NCBI RefSeq assembly: GCF_002865645.1
Contig: NW_020194560.1
Location: forward strand, 372,001-436,000
Length of the DNA stretch: 64,000 bases
Source of the DNA: Hyaloscypha bicolor E
Lineage: Eukaryota; Ascomycota; Leotiomycetes; Helotiales; Hyaloscyphaceae
Direction: 5' to 3'
The notes beneath the pieces were generated by a model. That model worked only from the letters and a program-made list of their open reading frames with translations. It was not told the origin of the DNA and made no database searches. Positions 20,357-31,882 of the stretch are shown here, piece by piece. Within the stretch, counting starts at the first letter, position 1. Each line of letters starts with the position of its first letter. Made by a program: the position numbers and the translations under genes.

Positions 20357-20711
20357 AGCTTGGAGGGAGGAAATTTGGGTTCAGGCTCTCGGCACACGCT
20401 GTTGGTGCCGACCCTTGGTGCAGAATCTTGGGGCTTGGTCTTACCCCGTTTGCTCTTGGTACTTCCATACATTGCTGTTTTTTCTTCTTGATTGCAGAGT
20501 GGTTTGTTTGTGCAGCAGAGTTCGGTAGAACCCGCAAACAAAGAGAGGCAACCTGGCAGATAACAATGAAAGCAAAACTTTGGCCTCCTACATTATTCTA
20601 CTGTACTGACTGGAATGGCTTATTGGGCTGCAGAATGACTATATGGTGCGACACTTTAAATTCTTTTGCTGTAACTCAGGACAAGTGACACTTTCAAATT
20701 TACGACGCAAC

Positions 20712-21029
20712 CTAACCTCTAGCGAACAACACCTCAAGCTCGATCTCAGTAACATCCCTCTTGATCTCAACAACAATGCTAGCACTTAAGCCAAAATCCC
20801 CAGGCATGTCCACCCCAACGGCCTGCGCCCTCCAATACCAACAAGCCACCGATCTCTTCAAGCAATGCCACCCCTTCCAGCAAGACTGGACATTTGAGTT
20901 GAGGTCGGCGGATGCTTCTTTCAGCAGCACTCCTTTACCCCTATTGGGCAATATTTTGCTCCTGGAGTGAAAAGGGAGGGGGGAACGAGCCGCATCCGCA
21001 AGGAGGACTGGAATTGGGTGCTGAGACAT
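20712..21029 (-). CDS. small hypothetical protein
   Basis: A 105-residue minus-strand frame with a well-composed second half rich in Trp and Cys (CWKGWHCLKRSVACWYWRAQ, then VGVDMPGDFGL) and a clean stop. I do not recognise it. It may be the last exon or a relic of a larger gene whose 5' part is lost; the plus strand also stays open here, so strand is uncertain. Confidence 0.3.
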   Translation of the reverse strand: MSQHPIPVLLADAARSPLPFHSRSKILPNRGKGVLLKEASADLNSNVQSCWKGWHCLKRSVACWYWRAQAVGVDMPGDFGLSASIVVEIKRDVTEIELEVLFARG

Positions 21030-21651
21030 TGAATGATTTGCTGATTAAAGGCGCGAAAATGATGGGGCTTGAGGATCGCACAAACGATGGGCATAACTTT
21101 GCAAGTAGAATTGGTTCCATGTTTGCCTAGGAGGATATTCGGAGAGGTGCGTTGTTTTGTGTTGACCTGGCATTGCCCTGCTCGACTTTTCGGGAAGGCG
21201 GTGTGAGGCGGCAATATCCCCCCTATTTTCTTCAGAGGATCACGTGGAGTAAACGAAAATTCTTTCCACGATTAAGTCTTCACTTATGCCCATTAATGGC
21301 TTGAAGCTATTTTATGAAATGACCAAGCAGGAATCAGCCCTTGTGATTAGCCTGTATGTCTATATGACATGTAACACGCTTTCTCGCAAATATTGCTCGC
21401 TTCTTGCAGAGTTTGAAGCTACTTTTAGCTCACAATACGAATCACCTTTCGAACCCTTTGTCGGGTAATTATTCACCAGCGGATCTCGTAGTCAACGTAA
21501 GGAAAGGCCCTCTCCGACCATCTTCTTCCATTTCCACTTCCACTTCCCATCCCCCTCCCACAACTCCTCTCTCCCTTCAATCCAGCACCCACCACACCCC
21601 ATTTTTTTTACCTTTTAAAGGTCTCCTTAAACTCCATCCCTGTCCTTCAAA
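21030..21651. other. intergenic, promoter of the 21652 gene
   Basis: No gene is seen. The last 140 bases are strongly CT-rich (CCATTTCCACTTCCAC-type runs), typical of a fungal core promoter. Confidence 0.4.
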
Positions 21652-22197
21652 ATGGCTTCCTATACAGAAGGTCTCCTCCGTAACCAGCTCAGAGAGGTCA
21701 AGGATTGGGCGTCCGTCAATACCTCGCGGTTGAATGCCGAGAAGCTCAGCCTACCCAGCTCCGAGAGCTACAATCAGTCATTCATGAAGTTGGAGACTCG
21801 TAACGCGAATATCACCACCAATGTTGTGATGCTCGGGGCAGCTAACAGGGTGAGGCAAGAATGGAAGTTGAGGATGCCCCAGGAAGACTTCAATTCTGCA
21901 GTACTCGCCGATCTTGTACAGTCGGAAGAGCTCTTGACCCAAATTAAGGAGTTTCGTGAGGACTTGAGAAGACTCAAGGCTATCGCTAAGCACCAGGAGC
22001 GAGTCGACAAGATGGTTATGAGCCGCCTCAAGAGGTTGAGGATCAAGCCGTCTTCAGTTCGTATTTCCAAAAACAGTTTGCAGAAAATGGCTGACCTCTA
22101 CCAATGCAGATCGCTCAGGAAAATGTTACTGCTGGTACAAGCAAGCCGAAGGAGACAAATTCCAAGGTTGAGAAGCGGGTTCACGTTCGGGCGGTAG
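21652..22197 (+). CDS. helical/coiled-coil protein of the cluster
   Basis: ATG 21652 follows a CT-rich leader and an AAA context. Read without introns it gives 181 residues: an N-terminal helical block (YTEGLLRNQLREVKDWASVN, VLADLVQSEELLTQIKEFRE) then a basic helix-rich end (DLRRLKAIAKHQERVD, SRLKRLRIK). An alternative splice (GTGAGG at about 21953 to a CTAAG..CAG acceptor near 22000) would move the second half into a frame reading QDGYEPPQEVEDQAVFSSYF before a stop near 22097. I cannot decide; codon use is acceptable in both. No known domain. Membership of the cluster rests on position, size and helical content rather than clear similarity. Confidence 0.55.
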   Translation: MASYTEGLLRNQLREVKDWASVNTSRLNAEKLSLPSSESYNQSFMKLETRNANITTNVVMLGAANRVRQEWKLRMPQEDFNSAVLADLVQSEELLTQIKEFREDLRRLKAIAKHQERVDKMVMSRLKRLRIKPSSVRISKNSLQKMADLYQCRSLRKMLLLVQASRRRQIPRLRSGFTFGR

Positions 22198-22753
22198 GGT
22201 TTCTCTATGGATTACTCCTCTTCCTGGTGGAATAATTCTAATGGTTGTTACAGCATACTCGAAAATGACCTGAACGAAAGGAGAAGTAAACTATATCAAG
22301 CAAGAACTAGAGGAAGTGAAAGGGACATTGGAGGTGATAGGCGTGGCGTTCATTCATGGGGAAAATGAGAAATTTTCGGGAAACTTCAGATGGATTTATT
22401 GGGATAATGGAGTCTGATATCTGGGAAGGCGATAGGATTATGGGCGGAAAGAAATGGCCGATTTGGCCATATTTGCCGCATGGCAATGGTGACGGGCATA
22501 ATTTCTTCAGCAGTGGTTCGATACTCTGAAATCAATGGCAAGTCAACATTAAATCATCACGTGTTCTCATGAAACATTGAATCTCCAATTGGTTCCATAA
22601 GACAAGCCTATTCTGAATCAGGTTTCTATCAGTCTATGGTGAATTCACTGATATCCTCAATTTACCTTCTTCGTTACCCCTCCATCGGCGTCAACCACCA
22701 TATTTTCACTCTCCCTCAGCTTGCCACCAACACCTCCAGAGCCCCAGGTAAAG
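22198..22753. other. intergenic, promoter of the 22754 gene
   Basis: No gene is seen. Contains a CACGTG near 22559 and a CT/AC-rich leader from about 22660. Confidence 0.4.
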
Positions 22754-23817
22754 ATGGCACCCAACGCTTTCAGCTCCTACAATGCCTCCGAACTCAATCG
22801 TACCATCTCAGGCCTCAATGACACGAAGCTCACTCTGACCTTCAAGCTCAATCTCCTCCGCTCCTCGGCTTCTTCATCCCCGACCCACCTCGCAACCTTC
22901 GACGACTTGGTAGATCGTCTGGTCGATATCGGTAGTCAAATTTGGGGACTTGAGGAGCAGAACAACAAGAATAAGGAGAGTGGAGCTAATACCGGGGATG
23001 ATAATGAAGAGGTTCGGAAGGCATTGAAGAGTGTTATGGTACTGGTTGGTACACTTGATACGTTGGGAGAGGAGGTTATGAGGTTGAAGTTTGCATTAGA
23101 AGGAGTTGAGAAGGCTGCAGTAAGTAGTGGCAAGAATACGCTCAATACGACTACCGCAGCGAGTAATCAAGGAGGTGCTCCTGGTGGATCTCAGAGTATT
23201 GCGAAGGCAGCTACAGCAACACCGCTGCAGGACGATGTAGCAACTGGTGCGTCTCCGAATCCTGCAGCGTCTGCTACTGCAGCCCATGAAGAGCAAAGAC
23301 TTCTGAAGTTAATGGTAAGATCTCTTTCAGAGGTTTCAATCGTATTGGCTTACCATGTTTCAGCTTCCTCCGGAAGGTGCTCAGGAGACTGTTGGATTTG
23401 GCAAGAGCGTTCCAGCACCACCTGGACCACGCAATCTTCCGCCCGTTGGCCGAACATCTAGTCAAAATGTTCCTGCAGCTGCCAGCACAAAACTCCAAAT
23501 TCCAGCAGCAAAGAAGCAAAAGCTCAACCACGCGTCCGACGATCAATCTGCGGCTTCTGCTTCCGATTCTGCTAAGATCAAGCGAGAACTAGGAGCCCCG
23601 AAGCCAGCCAAGGTACCAAATTGGGCACCCGAAGGCTACTACTACGTCAAGTCTGTAAGTTTTGTACCTTTCTTTTTCAAAGTCATTCTTCTGATCTTTG
23701 CTTTAGCACTTCCGCCGCATGCCCAAGCGAAAGACAAAGAAGGGAGAGGCCGAAGCAGAGAGGAAGGAGGTCGAGCAGCCGGCCAGCGTCGAAATCGTGC
23801 ACTTGGACGGTGTTTGA
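22754..23817 (+). CDS. helical protein of the cluster, three exons
   Basis: Exons 22754-23314, 23364-23654 and 23707-23817 encode 320 residues; both introns (49 and 52 nt; GTAAGA..CAG and GTAAGT..TAG) sit between codons. Residues about 5-120 are helical (NASELNRTISGLNDTKLTLT, FDDLVDRLVDIGSQIWGLEE, EEVMRLKFALEGVEKAA). The middle is Ala/Ser/Thr-rich and disordered, with a basic KKQKLNH. The last part has WAPEGYYYVKSHFRRMPKRK, a compact aromatic/basic motif that could bind nucleic acid or act as a nuclear signal, then an acidic end. No family recognised. ATG 22754 is the first ATG in frame and lies after the CT-rich leader. Confidence 0.72.
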
Positions 23818-24929
23818 GGGGATGAAATCATATTGACTTCGGTGGAAAGGCATGGATGGGAAAGCTGCTGGCACGGAACTTGGGATCTACGGGAGCTGGG
23901 AGTTGGGCGACAGGCTCTCCATACATTGGTGGTCAGGAATAATGGCTTGGTAACGGTAGACGTGGGAAATTTCGGGAGTGGGATTTCTTTTCTGCTTGGT
24001 GCGTTTCTTCCAGAAGTTCGGGCAGAGCTTTACGGTCGAACTAGAGAATAAATTGCATCATCCAGCAATATACAGACTTGCGGGCTGAAGGTGTTTGTCC
24101 AAACTTCCCTTTAAGAGAGGCCCCGAGGATGGAAGCTTCCTGCAAGCTGCTTCGAGGAAGGAACTGCCCCTGTGTCTCGAGACGAGCTCACTGTAGAATG
24201 AGGTCAATGGTGTAAAGAATCAACAAATATTCGAGACTCCAAACTAGTTTAGCTGGCACCTGTTTGATGCTACATTGCACCACCGTTGTGCCCTTTCGTT
24301 ACAGGCAATCAACACTCTTGTGTTATAATAGGTTCGAAATACCATACTCATAAATTAGTCATAACGGTATGAAAGAACTTCTATTAGGCCTTCAACTCAA
24401 TGTATTTTATTGTTCCATTCCCTCTGGAAAATTTATAGAAGCTTGCTTTTCTTTCTCCCCAACCTCGGAACAATAAACCTCCTTCTCAGAAAAAGGCCCA
24501 CGCGCCATTGAATTCTCGTTTTGTCTGGTCAAGAGGTGGTAGCGTTGCACTTGACAAGGCTCCTTCTCCGACCTCGTGAAGCTCCACCTCGCCAAAGTAA
24601 ACAAACCTCCGACCAACAAATAATTTACTTCCTTCCTCTTCAACAACAACAACAACACCACATCACATCTCATACCGCCCCCTGTACATCTAAATTTCCG
24701 TAAGTGCCGTGTTCTCATCTCCTCTTGCACATTCATTTGTTGCGAAAGCACTGCAGAACCCTGTGCTTTGACATCGCGACGGTCTGTCATCGCCTTCAGT
24801 ATTTCGTTGTTCCTGAAGAAAGCCGTGCATCCACTATCCTTCCATCTCAATACATTTTCCTTTAGCTAATTGGACTCTCTGTGACAGGAACAATCACTCA
24901 CTCTATATTGTACGGCAAGGAGAGCAATC
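23818..24929. other. intergenic with long leader of the 24930 gene
   Basis: No supported gene. From about 24560 the plus strand is AC/CT-rich with a CAA repeat (24641-24657), resembling a transcribed leader; a GTAAGT-like site at 24700 and CTAATTGG near 24866 could mark a leader intron. Nothing else is seen. Confidence 0.4.
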
Positions 24930-26491
24930 ATGGACCATACCTGGATCAAGCTTGACGCCGTTCAAGCTATCATGGACAAGCACAAACTGTACCAGGAGCA
25001 CCTAGAACTGATGCAAAAGAACCACCCAGCATCTCACCGCCTCCAAGAGATGTACCACGCCAGTGAAGTGCTCCTGAGTGAAATTCTGCTCTTGTACAGC
25101 GTAGTTGAAACGAGACTCTACGTTGGAAAGCACCTCAACGGCCCCAATCCTCTCGAGAACGATGAGCGTTTCGTCCAAGAGCAAACTCAAAAGGATGGCA
25201 AGCGTCCTTCATTTTTGATGTTGACAAAATAAAGGGTAAATTTGCTAACACTTAAGGCATGTAGTATTGTACCCACGCCTGCTTCGGTTCCGGACCGAAC
25301 CTGAATTCAAGAATCTCAACGAGGCTCTGGAGGATCCTCTTGCAGCTGAAGAGAACAAAGGCGCAATCCATCGCCTCCAGCAGCAGATCGCTCAACTCAA
25401 CATTCAAAAACGCCAACAGGAAGCTGACAAGATCAAATCCATTGCTCAGCTGGAAGGCGAGAAAGCCTCATTGTTGGCACAGCTCGGACAACTCCAGACA
25501 ATCCACAACTCTCTTGACCTCCAATACCAAAGCATGCACCACAACGCCCAGGCCAAAGACTTCATGATCTCTGACAAAGTCCAAACCATTACTAAGCTGG
25601 AAGGAGAGAAGTCTTCACTGTCGACTCAACTGAACAGTCTTCAGCAACAACAAGAAAGCATGCACCGCAACATCCAAACTAACAACATGGCCATCTCTGA
25701 GAAGACCCAAACGATTAATAGGCTGGAGGGAGAGAAAGGTTCGCTGTTGATACAGCTCCAGACAGCACAGAAGGAAAAGGGCGAGGCAGAGCAAAAGATG
25801 CGTCATGCACAGGAGAACCACACCAGCCTCCATAGAGTCCTCGTTATGGCAGACGGCCGTAAGGACGAGCTTGTGAGCAAGGTCACAGTGTTAGAGCAGG
25901 AGAAGCTGGGTTTACAGGCGGAGAACAAGACTCTCAACGAACAAATCTATGATTTGCAAACACAACTTCAGCGACCGCGATCTTTCAACGCCTTTGTAGC
26001 TCCCAGACAAGGTTCTGCTATTGGTTCGCGGAATCCCAGCGGCGGCCTTAACCGATCCCCGGAAAGTGCTGTCTCTCGCGAACGAGCTATTGATAATCTA
26101 CTCTATACAAGTTCGACCAACCCGATCCCCCCTTCGAGACAACCCGCATCATTTGGGGGCAATAGCAACAGCAACCCCTCGGAATCCTCTGCATCTCGCT
26201 CTCGTCAACAAGTTAATGAGCGCTTCACTGCCCCAGTGAGGCGCGTCCTCAATTGGATGTCCCGGATGAGTGATGATCAGATTCAAGAAGCAGGCTTGGA
26301 GTCTACTATTGAGGAGTTCCAGAGAGGGCCCCCGTCACCAAACCATCATTGGCGCCGTGGCGTACGTATTCTTAGTCCTTTTCTTGTCATTCAAGCTAAT
26401 TTGTTCCAAGTGCTGGGTTAAAAACCGCAAGAGTACTCGTAGCTTTGACAGTAATGAGGGCGCCTCCAGGGACTATGACAGAGGCGTGTAA
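24930..26491 (+). CDS. coiled-coil protein with internal repeats
   Basis: About 410 residues. Exon 1 starts at ATG 24930 (MDHTWIKLDAVQAIMDKHKL) and must splice before a TAA at about 25230: either GC-AG (GCAAGC, 25198) or GTCC (25204), to TAG at 25264; both keep frame into LYPRLLRFRTEPEF. Exon 2 runs to 26361, intron 26362-26410 (GTACGT..AAG), last exon 26411-26491 ending DYDRGV. After an N-terminal helical block, residues about 130-300 are a strong coiled coil with three imperfect repeats around LEGEKASLLAQL, LEGEKSSLSTQL and LEGEKGSLLIQL. A Ser/Asn/Pro-rich linker follows, then VNERFTAPVRRVLNWMSRMS, a possible small domain. Function unknown. Confidence 0.7.
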
Positions 26492-26970
26492 AACTGAGCG
26501 GTGGCCGTTAAAGCACATCTCGTCCTGTGGCGGAAAAACAAGTGCCGTTGATTTGAGAGCCTTCTTTCCTTGAGTACAACGCATAAAGAATATTCTGCAC
26601 TTTGCTAGAGTAATAAGTAATGTTGGTCTGAGATTCTTCCTTTCATTCCGCGTACAAACGCAATCTGATGCTTAGCCAAGGGCTGGGAGAACGTCCATGT
26701 ATTTTGCTTCAATAAATTTCTCGATGCACTGAAAATGTTCTTTTCACTTCTGGAATAATGCAAGCTCCCGAAATATCACAGTTGAATCACCTGTCAACTT
26801 TCGTCACATTTCAAATTTTCATGAAGAGTAGGGAAGATTCTTGACCGCTACTTGGTTTTCTTATGATTATATACGCTAATTGGAAGCAGTGAACCTGCAT
26901 CACGGCCACTCAATTATCAGAATTCCGTTTGCACTCCACCGAGCATCTGCTTGACTTCTCACATACAAAG
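26492..26970. other. intergenic
   Basis: No gene seen; AT-rich around 26720-26880, then a short CA/CT leader before ATG 26971. Confidence 0.4.
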
Positions 26971-28329
26971 ATGGCAACCATCTACAAAAGATTACAGCAG
27001 CAAAACAACATTCAGTCATCAGACCATCCTCCCTTGTCTCCAACAATCCTCGAACCCTCCCACAAAATCTCGGGGTGCGACCCTCCCTCCTCCGCTCCAA
27101 GACCAACGAAGACCAAAATGCCGATCCAAACAAACGCCACGATGAACGAATTCTTCCGACCACCTCCACCTCCACCCCCGCCATTCCCGCCCCGCTCCAT
27201 CTCCCTCCCTCCCTTCCCTCCCATATTCTCCACCCCGCCAAGCCAAACACCAGAACTCAGGACCCTTGACGAAAACCACGAATATTCCTCTCTTGTCAAC
27301 CAATACCTATCCCCGATCGTTGAGCGAGACGCCCAAATCCGTGCCTTGAGTGGCCAGCTTCGCAGCCAGCAATCCATTTCTACAAAGCAAGAGGAGAAGT
27401 TGGAGCGTTTGAAGGTGATACTAGAGGGAAAGGGCCGGGAGCTGGACGAGAAAGAGAGGGACTTGAAGCAAAGTCAAGAGGTAAATAGGGAGCATAGAGT
27501 GGAGTTTGGGAAGTTGAGAGCGGATTTTTGGATGAAAGAGAGGGGGTTTGACGGCTTGAAAGGCACGGTTGAGAGGTTGGAGAGGGAGAAGGTTGAGCTG
27601 AACGTGAGCGCGGGTGAGCCGTTTGCGAAGAGGATTGTGGAGTTGGAGGTTGAGAATAAGGAAGCCAAGGGGAGGATTGAGGTGTTGGAGAGGAAGGAGG
27701 AGTCTTTGGAAAAAGAGGTTAAGGAGGTCAGGGAGGGGTTGACGAAGCGGGATAGAGATATCGAAATATTGAAGAAGGAGAAGAAGGAGTACACAACTGA
27801 GAAGGGAAAATTGGTCGAGGAGAGGGATGAAGCACAAGAGGAGGAGGTGGCACTTTTGAGGAAGATACAAGGATTGGAGATTGCGAAGCAGAAATTGGAT
27901 GAGCTGATTGCTCAGCAGCAAGGCACGATGGCGGAAAGGCAGCGCGAGATCGACCGGCTGGAGTGTGATGTCCTCCGGGTCAAGGTTGAGAGGGACAACT
28001 ATATAGACAAGGCACACGGTTTTGAGAAGGAGAAGGAGGAGATGGAGTGCAGAATCAATAAGCTGGAGGGGAAGATCAGTCAGATGATTCATATTGGTAC
28101 CTCAGACGGGGTGGACGAGGAGGGACCTTCTGCCAAGAGACCGAGAACTCCTCAGAGTGCACAGAGGGACAGTATTCCCAGTGGGCCAAGGGCAATGGTG
28201 GGAGGATCTCCTGATACACCAAAGAGTCTGTCCATGTCTTCGCCGACTGATGGGAGGAATTCACGGCTTCCGGGAAACGAGGTACGCAGAGTAGGATCTG
28301 TTCATCGGCGCGTATACTCATCGAGATGA
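26971..28329 (+). CDS. long coiled-coil protein with poly-Pro segment
   Basis: 452 residues, no intron needed. ATG 26971 has AAG just before it (MATIYKRLQQQNNIQ). Residues about 60-85 hold an uninterrupted proline run (eight Pro, PFPP, PPFPP), which could bind profilin or WW/SH3 domains. Residues about 110-370 are one continuous coiled coil rich in E, K and L (ERLKVILEGKGRELDEKERD, VERLEREKVELN, LVEERDEAQEEEVALLRKIQ). Near 380 lies EGPSAKRPRTPQS, a nuclear-signal-like motif, followed by a Ser/Pro-rich end with RRVGSVHRRVYSSR. The sense strand is supported by smooth composition; the open minus strand here is a shadow caused by GAG-rich codons. Function unknown. Confidence 0.78.
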   Translation: MATIYKRLQQQNNIQSSDHPPLSPTILEPSHKISGCDPPSSAPRPTKTKMPIQTNATMNEFFRPPPPPPPPFPPRSISLPPFPPIFSTPPSQTPELRTLDENHEYSSLVNQYLSPIVERDAQIRALSGQLRSQQSISTKQEEKLERLKVILEGKGRELDEKERDLKQSQEVNREHRVEFGKLRADFWMKERGFDGLKGTVERLEREKVELNVSAGEPFAKRIVELEVENKEAKGRIEVLERKEESLEKEVKEVREGLTKRDRDIEILKKEKKEYTTEKGKLVEERDEAQEEEVALLRKIQGLEIAKQKLDELIAQQQGTMAERQREIDRLECDVLRVKVERDNYIDKAHGFEKEKEEMECRINKLEGKISQMIHIGTSDGVDEEGPSAKRPRTPQSAQRDSIPSGPRAMVGGSPDTPKSLSMSSPTDGRNSRLPGNEVRRVGSVHRRVYSSR

Positions 28330-28963
28330 TAGGATCAGAGATTCAGCTTCAAGTTGAAACCTCCTACTAGGTTGAGAAAGAGTAGATGTCGGCTTAGATA
28401 AAATTGCAATTGGGGACTCTACTCTTCTGGACTTCTTAGCACTCCTTAAATTGTTAGATTGTCGAGCTTGAACAAGCCCGCTCAAACCTGGAGTGTATCA
28501 CTCTATGTACCGTAGCCTTATTGTACAGTGAGAAATTTAGCACATCCGGGTGAATTTCTGCTCCCTCACTACGCTTACAATGCTGCCTTCTCTCTGATTT
28601 TGAACCTCTGCTTCACCACTTCTCAACAACTTAACCACCTCAACAACGACGCTAGCTTCGAGCAAGGTCACCTTGGATGGCAGAAGCAAAGCCGATTGGA
28701 GATTGAATTGCGACGCAGCTACAGTCACCACTCCTCAATCTCCGAAGGAATAATCCAAACCTTCGCCCGTCGTCCCAACTCAACAACGACTTCACCTCAA
28801 ACCAACACCCATATTCTGAGCACATGAACGAACCCACGAAAGCTAAGCATTCATCTTCTCCAACACCCAACCTCGAGCCCTTCGATCGCAAGTGAAGATC
28901 GTCACCCTCAAACTCCTCGGAAAACATCTAAGAAAGTTCGCTCCGTCTCGAGACGCCGTCAAG
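28330..28963. other. intergenic, promoter of the 28964 gene
   Basis: No gene seen. CA-rich, CT-rich leader from about 28600. Frames here lack protein-like composition. Confidence 0.4.
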
Positions 28964-29554
28964 ATGGACCCAGATCCTGCAGCCTTCCCGAAGCCACTGG
29001 AGGAGTTTGATAATTTGATCAAGTTTTGTCCCTTCACACATGTCCCCAAAGCGATTCTGAAGCCAATCATGGATGGACTGAATCTCGAACATGAGCGTCA
29101 AGGCGAGATCTTGAAGGAGAAAGAAGATAAGATCTGGGCATTGCAGAATCAGCTGCAAGCTGAACGTACCGAGAAGGATCAGCTGCAGCGAGTGATCGAG
29201 AATGTCAACGCGGAGAAAAAGGTTCTTCGGGAGAAAGTCGACAAGATTGCATGGAATCAGCTGCAGGCTGAACGTACCGAGAAGGATCAGCTGCAGCGAG
29301 AGATCGAGAATGGCAAGGCGGAGCAAGAGGTTCTTCGGGCAAAGGTCGACAGAATGGTATTGGAGAGTAACGACAACAAGCGCGACGTGGAGATCCAGAA
29401 GAAACTACGCACTAGTTCGGAAACCAGGGTTAGCATGCTGGAGAAGGAAATCAAGGAGCTGAAGGAGAAGGGCAAGAGAGCGGCTTCTGCAATGATGTCT
29501 ACAGCAAAGGAGCTGGAGGAGGAGGGGCCTCCGTCGAAGAAAATTAAGACCTAG
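28964..29554 (+). CDS. coiled-coil protein with tandem 36-residue repeat
   Basis: 196 residues from ATG 28964 (MDPDPAAFPKPLEEFDNLIK). A short N-terminal segment (CPFTHVPKAILKPIMDGL) is followed by a coiled coil to the end. Two near-identical 36-residue units (LQAERTEKDQLQRVIENV and LQAERTEKDQLQREIENG) come from a 108-bp direct duplication at 29150 and 29258. The C-terminus reads GPPSKKIKT, a classical basic nuclear signal, in the same relative place as in several neighbours. No known domain. The perfect multiple of three and high identity suggest a recent in-frame duplication. Confidence 0.78.
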   Translation: MDPDPAAFPKPLEEFDNLIKFCPFTHVPKAILKPIMDGLNLEHERQGEILKEKEDKIWALQNQLQAERTEKDQLQRVIENVNAEKKVLREKVDKIAWNQLQAERTEKDQLQREIENGKAEQEVLRAKVDRMVLESNDNKRDVEIQKKLRTSSETRVSMLEKEIKELKEKGKRAASAMMSTAKELEEEGPPSKKIKT

Positions 29555-30118
29555 TCATTCTCTAATGACGGAGGCTGCTGATGGGAGGGCGTGTTCTCCT
29601 GGCTTGATGATACATGTGTCCGGGCTGGTAAAAACCGTGGCAATTTTGGCTGAAGTCTTTTCCTGTTTCCTGCAGATTATGCTGGCAAAATTTATATGCG
29701 GTGGAATTAGAGTAGCCAAGTCTCGGGTGGTTTCCAGCTTACAGTCCATGCTTGTGACCATGAATTTTGACTTGTGAGATGTAAGAATCGGGTTACATGC
29801 TGCTGGACCCGAGCAAATTGCTAGATCGAGGTAGGAAATGTATATATCAAACATTTGAGCGTTAAATCCAAGTATCAAATAATATAGTAGGTTACTATTT
29901 GCTAATTGTTTATTAATCAAACCAAGGGCTCATCGCATCTGTGCACCCTGCCAAAATCGGCCGCTTTTTTCTCCGACTGAGGCGGGTATTGTCGGTGCTC
30001 AGATCATTAGAACGTAAGGTCTCTGAATGTCTCGATATCCATCTCAAATTCAACAAAACTAGAAGAATTTTCCTCGCAGAACTCATGGCCGGAGATTTGC
30101 TAGAGACCAGACTCGTGC
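29555..30118. other. convergent intergenic region
   Basis: Lies between the 3' ends of the 28964 gene and the minus-strand DUF7708 gene. No gene seen. Confidence 0.4.
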
Positions 30119-31882
30119 TTAATGTCGCAGAAGTGGCATGAGAACATTGGAACCCTGCTGGCTTCCTCGAGAGCGGAAGTGATGCTTCCTCATTGTGGCC
30201 ATACGCCGCTCCTTCTCAATTCGGACAGTCACATTACCGAAAGTAGTAGGTTGCGATGATGAGATGTAGGGGCTATTACTATAGCTTACAAGGACGATTT
30301 TGACAACAGTTTTGCAAGATAAAGCTTTCAGATCTTCGAGCATTGTGTTGAAAGCGTCAGTCCAAGAGATTTGACTCGCCATTTCGCGATTCATGATCTC
30401 GGCATCCACAACAATGTAAAGCTTTTCGAGGCCGCTCAACACCGAGGCTAGAATGCCAAACCACTCGGACTCCTTCGTTGCGTTCTGGAAGCGTGCTGCA
30501 TTCAATGCAGGTGATTCGTCGTTGAGCAGGGATTGATTCAGGTGAAGGATTTGTAAGACTAACTGTTTGAGGACCTCGATAGGGGATCGCCATGCTGAGC
30601 TGCTGTCTGCTTTTGCACTCAGGGTCCATATGACGGGGATTTTCGTGGCCCGAAGCAGAGCCACCATCTCCGTTGCAAAATCCTTTGTCTCGTGGCGTGT
30701 CAAGCAAGTTCCTCTTGCTATGATCAGCGATGGAGTATTCGACATTGCCCACTCCTTCAGTTTTCGAGACCGCCAAGATGGATGAGCCTCGTACGTGCGC
30801 CGAAGTTGTCTCCGCTTGCTTAGGAAAGATGAATAGCGGAAACTTTCTTCCGGCTCGGGAAGACTCGTGGCCGCGGTGAATGTTAGTATCTGGGAGAACT
30901 GAATCTCGCATATTCGCCGTTTCGAGTCAAGAAGTATTGTGGAGTTTACAGCTTGGCTTTCTTAGATTCAATTGATTAGTTTCAAGATATCCAAGAAGAA
31001 GGTGCGAATCTGAGCACCTATCATAGTACGCTTGAACTCCATGAAGAGCAAGTGCAAATCCCTGAGCTCTGCCTGATTTGCTGTTGCTGCTAATTGATCA
31101 ATGGCTTGAGATGAGCAAAAAATCTTGTGTGATATATCTTGAAATTCAAGCTTCGTGGGGCGAAACATGGCAGTGAGGACATGCTTCACCCTTCCTGCCT
31201 CGTACCAGCTTATAGCTCTCTGTGTGAATTCCATCAAATGCCCATATAGTACTGAGACCTCGAGTTTGATCCTTTCGGTGGGATACAGAAGAAGCTTGAT
31301 GTCTGCTTTCGGGAGCACAGTTGTAATTTGCGCTAGCGCCTTCGAAAGCTGAGCGATGGATTCTTCGTGGTTGACAATAGCCTGTGTTGCCAAATCAGTT
31401 ACCTATTGACTTAAGGATGACTGGTACATGTCCAAAACCTACTGTCAACAAGAACTTTATCGCCCCCAGTGGCAATGCAACATATTCAGAGCAATAGCTT
31501 GCCGACATCTCCAACACTTTACCGTATAGCAGAATGCTTTGAGACAGCCGTTTCAGCCATTTACGCGCTTTGGACTGTTCGCTCCCCCCTTCGTACTTTG
31601 CTTTGGCTGCTCGGACGGCCTCCTGAACTCCAGCCATCCCCGTTTGATCTTGGAGCCATATTTTGTTGCATTCGTCTTCTGTCAAATGAGCTCTAAAATG
31701 CCTGACGGCATTCTTGTAAACCTCCTGAACCACCTTTCGGCTGCCCGCCTGGCCGTTAGCGGGACGTCTTCAGTCGTGGGGCTGCCCAGATCTCACCTAT
31801 CGCGATTTTCGTCTGGAGCAGACCATTCTCGTGAGAATCTTTGGTGAACAATTGCGCTCGATGTCTGTTGTACTGTATCCAT
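30119..31882 (-). CDS. DUF7708-domain STAND-like protein
   Basis: Exons 31882-31797, 31740-31443, 31381-31018 and 30960-30119 encode 529 residues; introns are 56, 61 and 57 nt and all phases fit. Start MDTVQQTSSAIVHQRF. Residues about 35-205 match the DUF7708 domain found N-terminal to NACHT/STAND modules in fungi: YCSEYVALPLGAIKFLLT, then VNHEESIAQLSKALAQITTV, LYPTERIKLEVSVLYGHLME. Later parts (QFSQILTFTAATSLPEPEES, then TPSLIIARGTCLTRHETKDF, KIPVIWTLSAKAD, EVLKQLVLQIL) correspond to the degenerate P-loop-like region of the same family, without an intact Walker A. The protein ends in a basic tail. Family members are thought to act in self/non-self recognition or cell death; that role here is inference. 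It diverges from the AAA ATPase gene, 346 bp away. Confidence 0.85.

Noticed and set aside
27421..28092. Minus-strand Leu-rich frame of 223 codons
   Set aside because: It is the complement of a GAG/AAG-rich coiled coil, which automatically yields CTC/CTT Leu codons.
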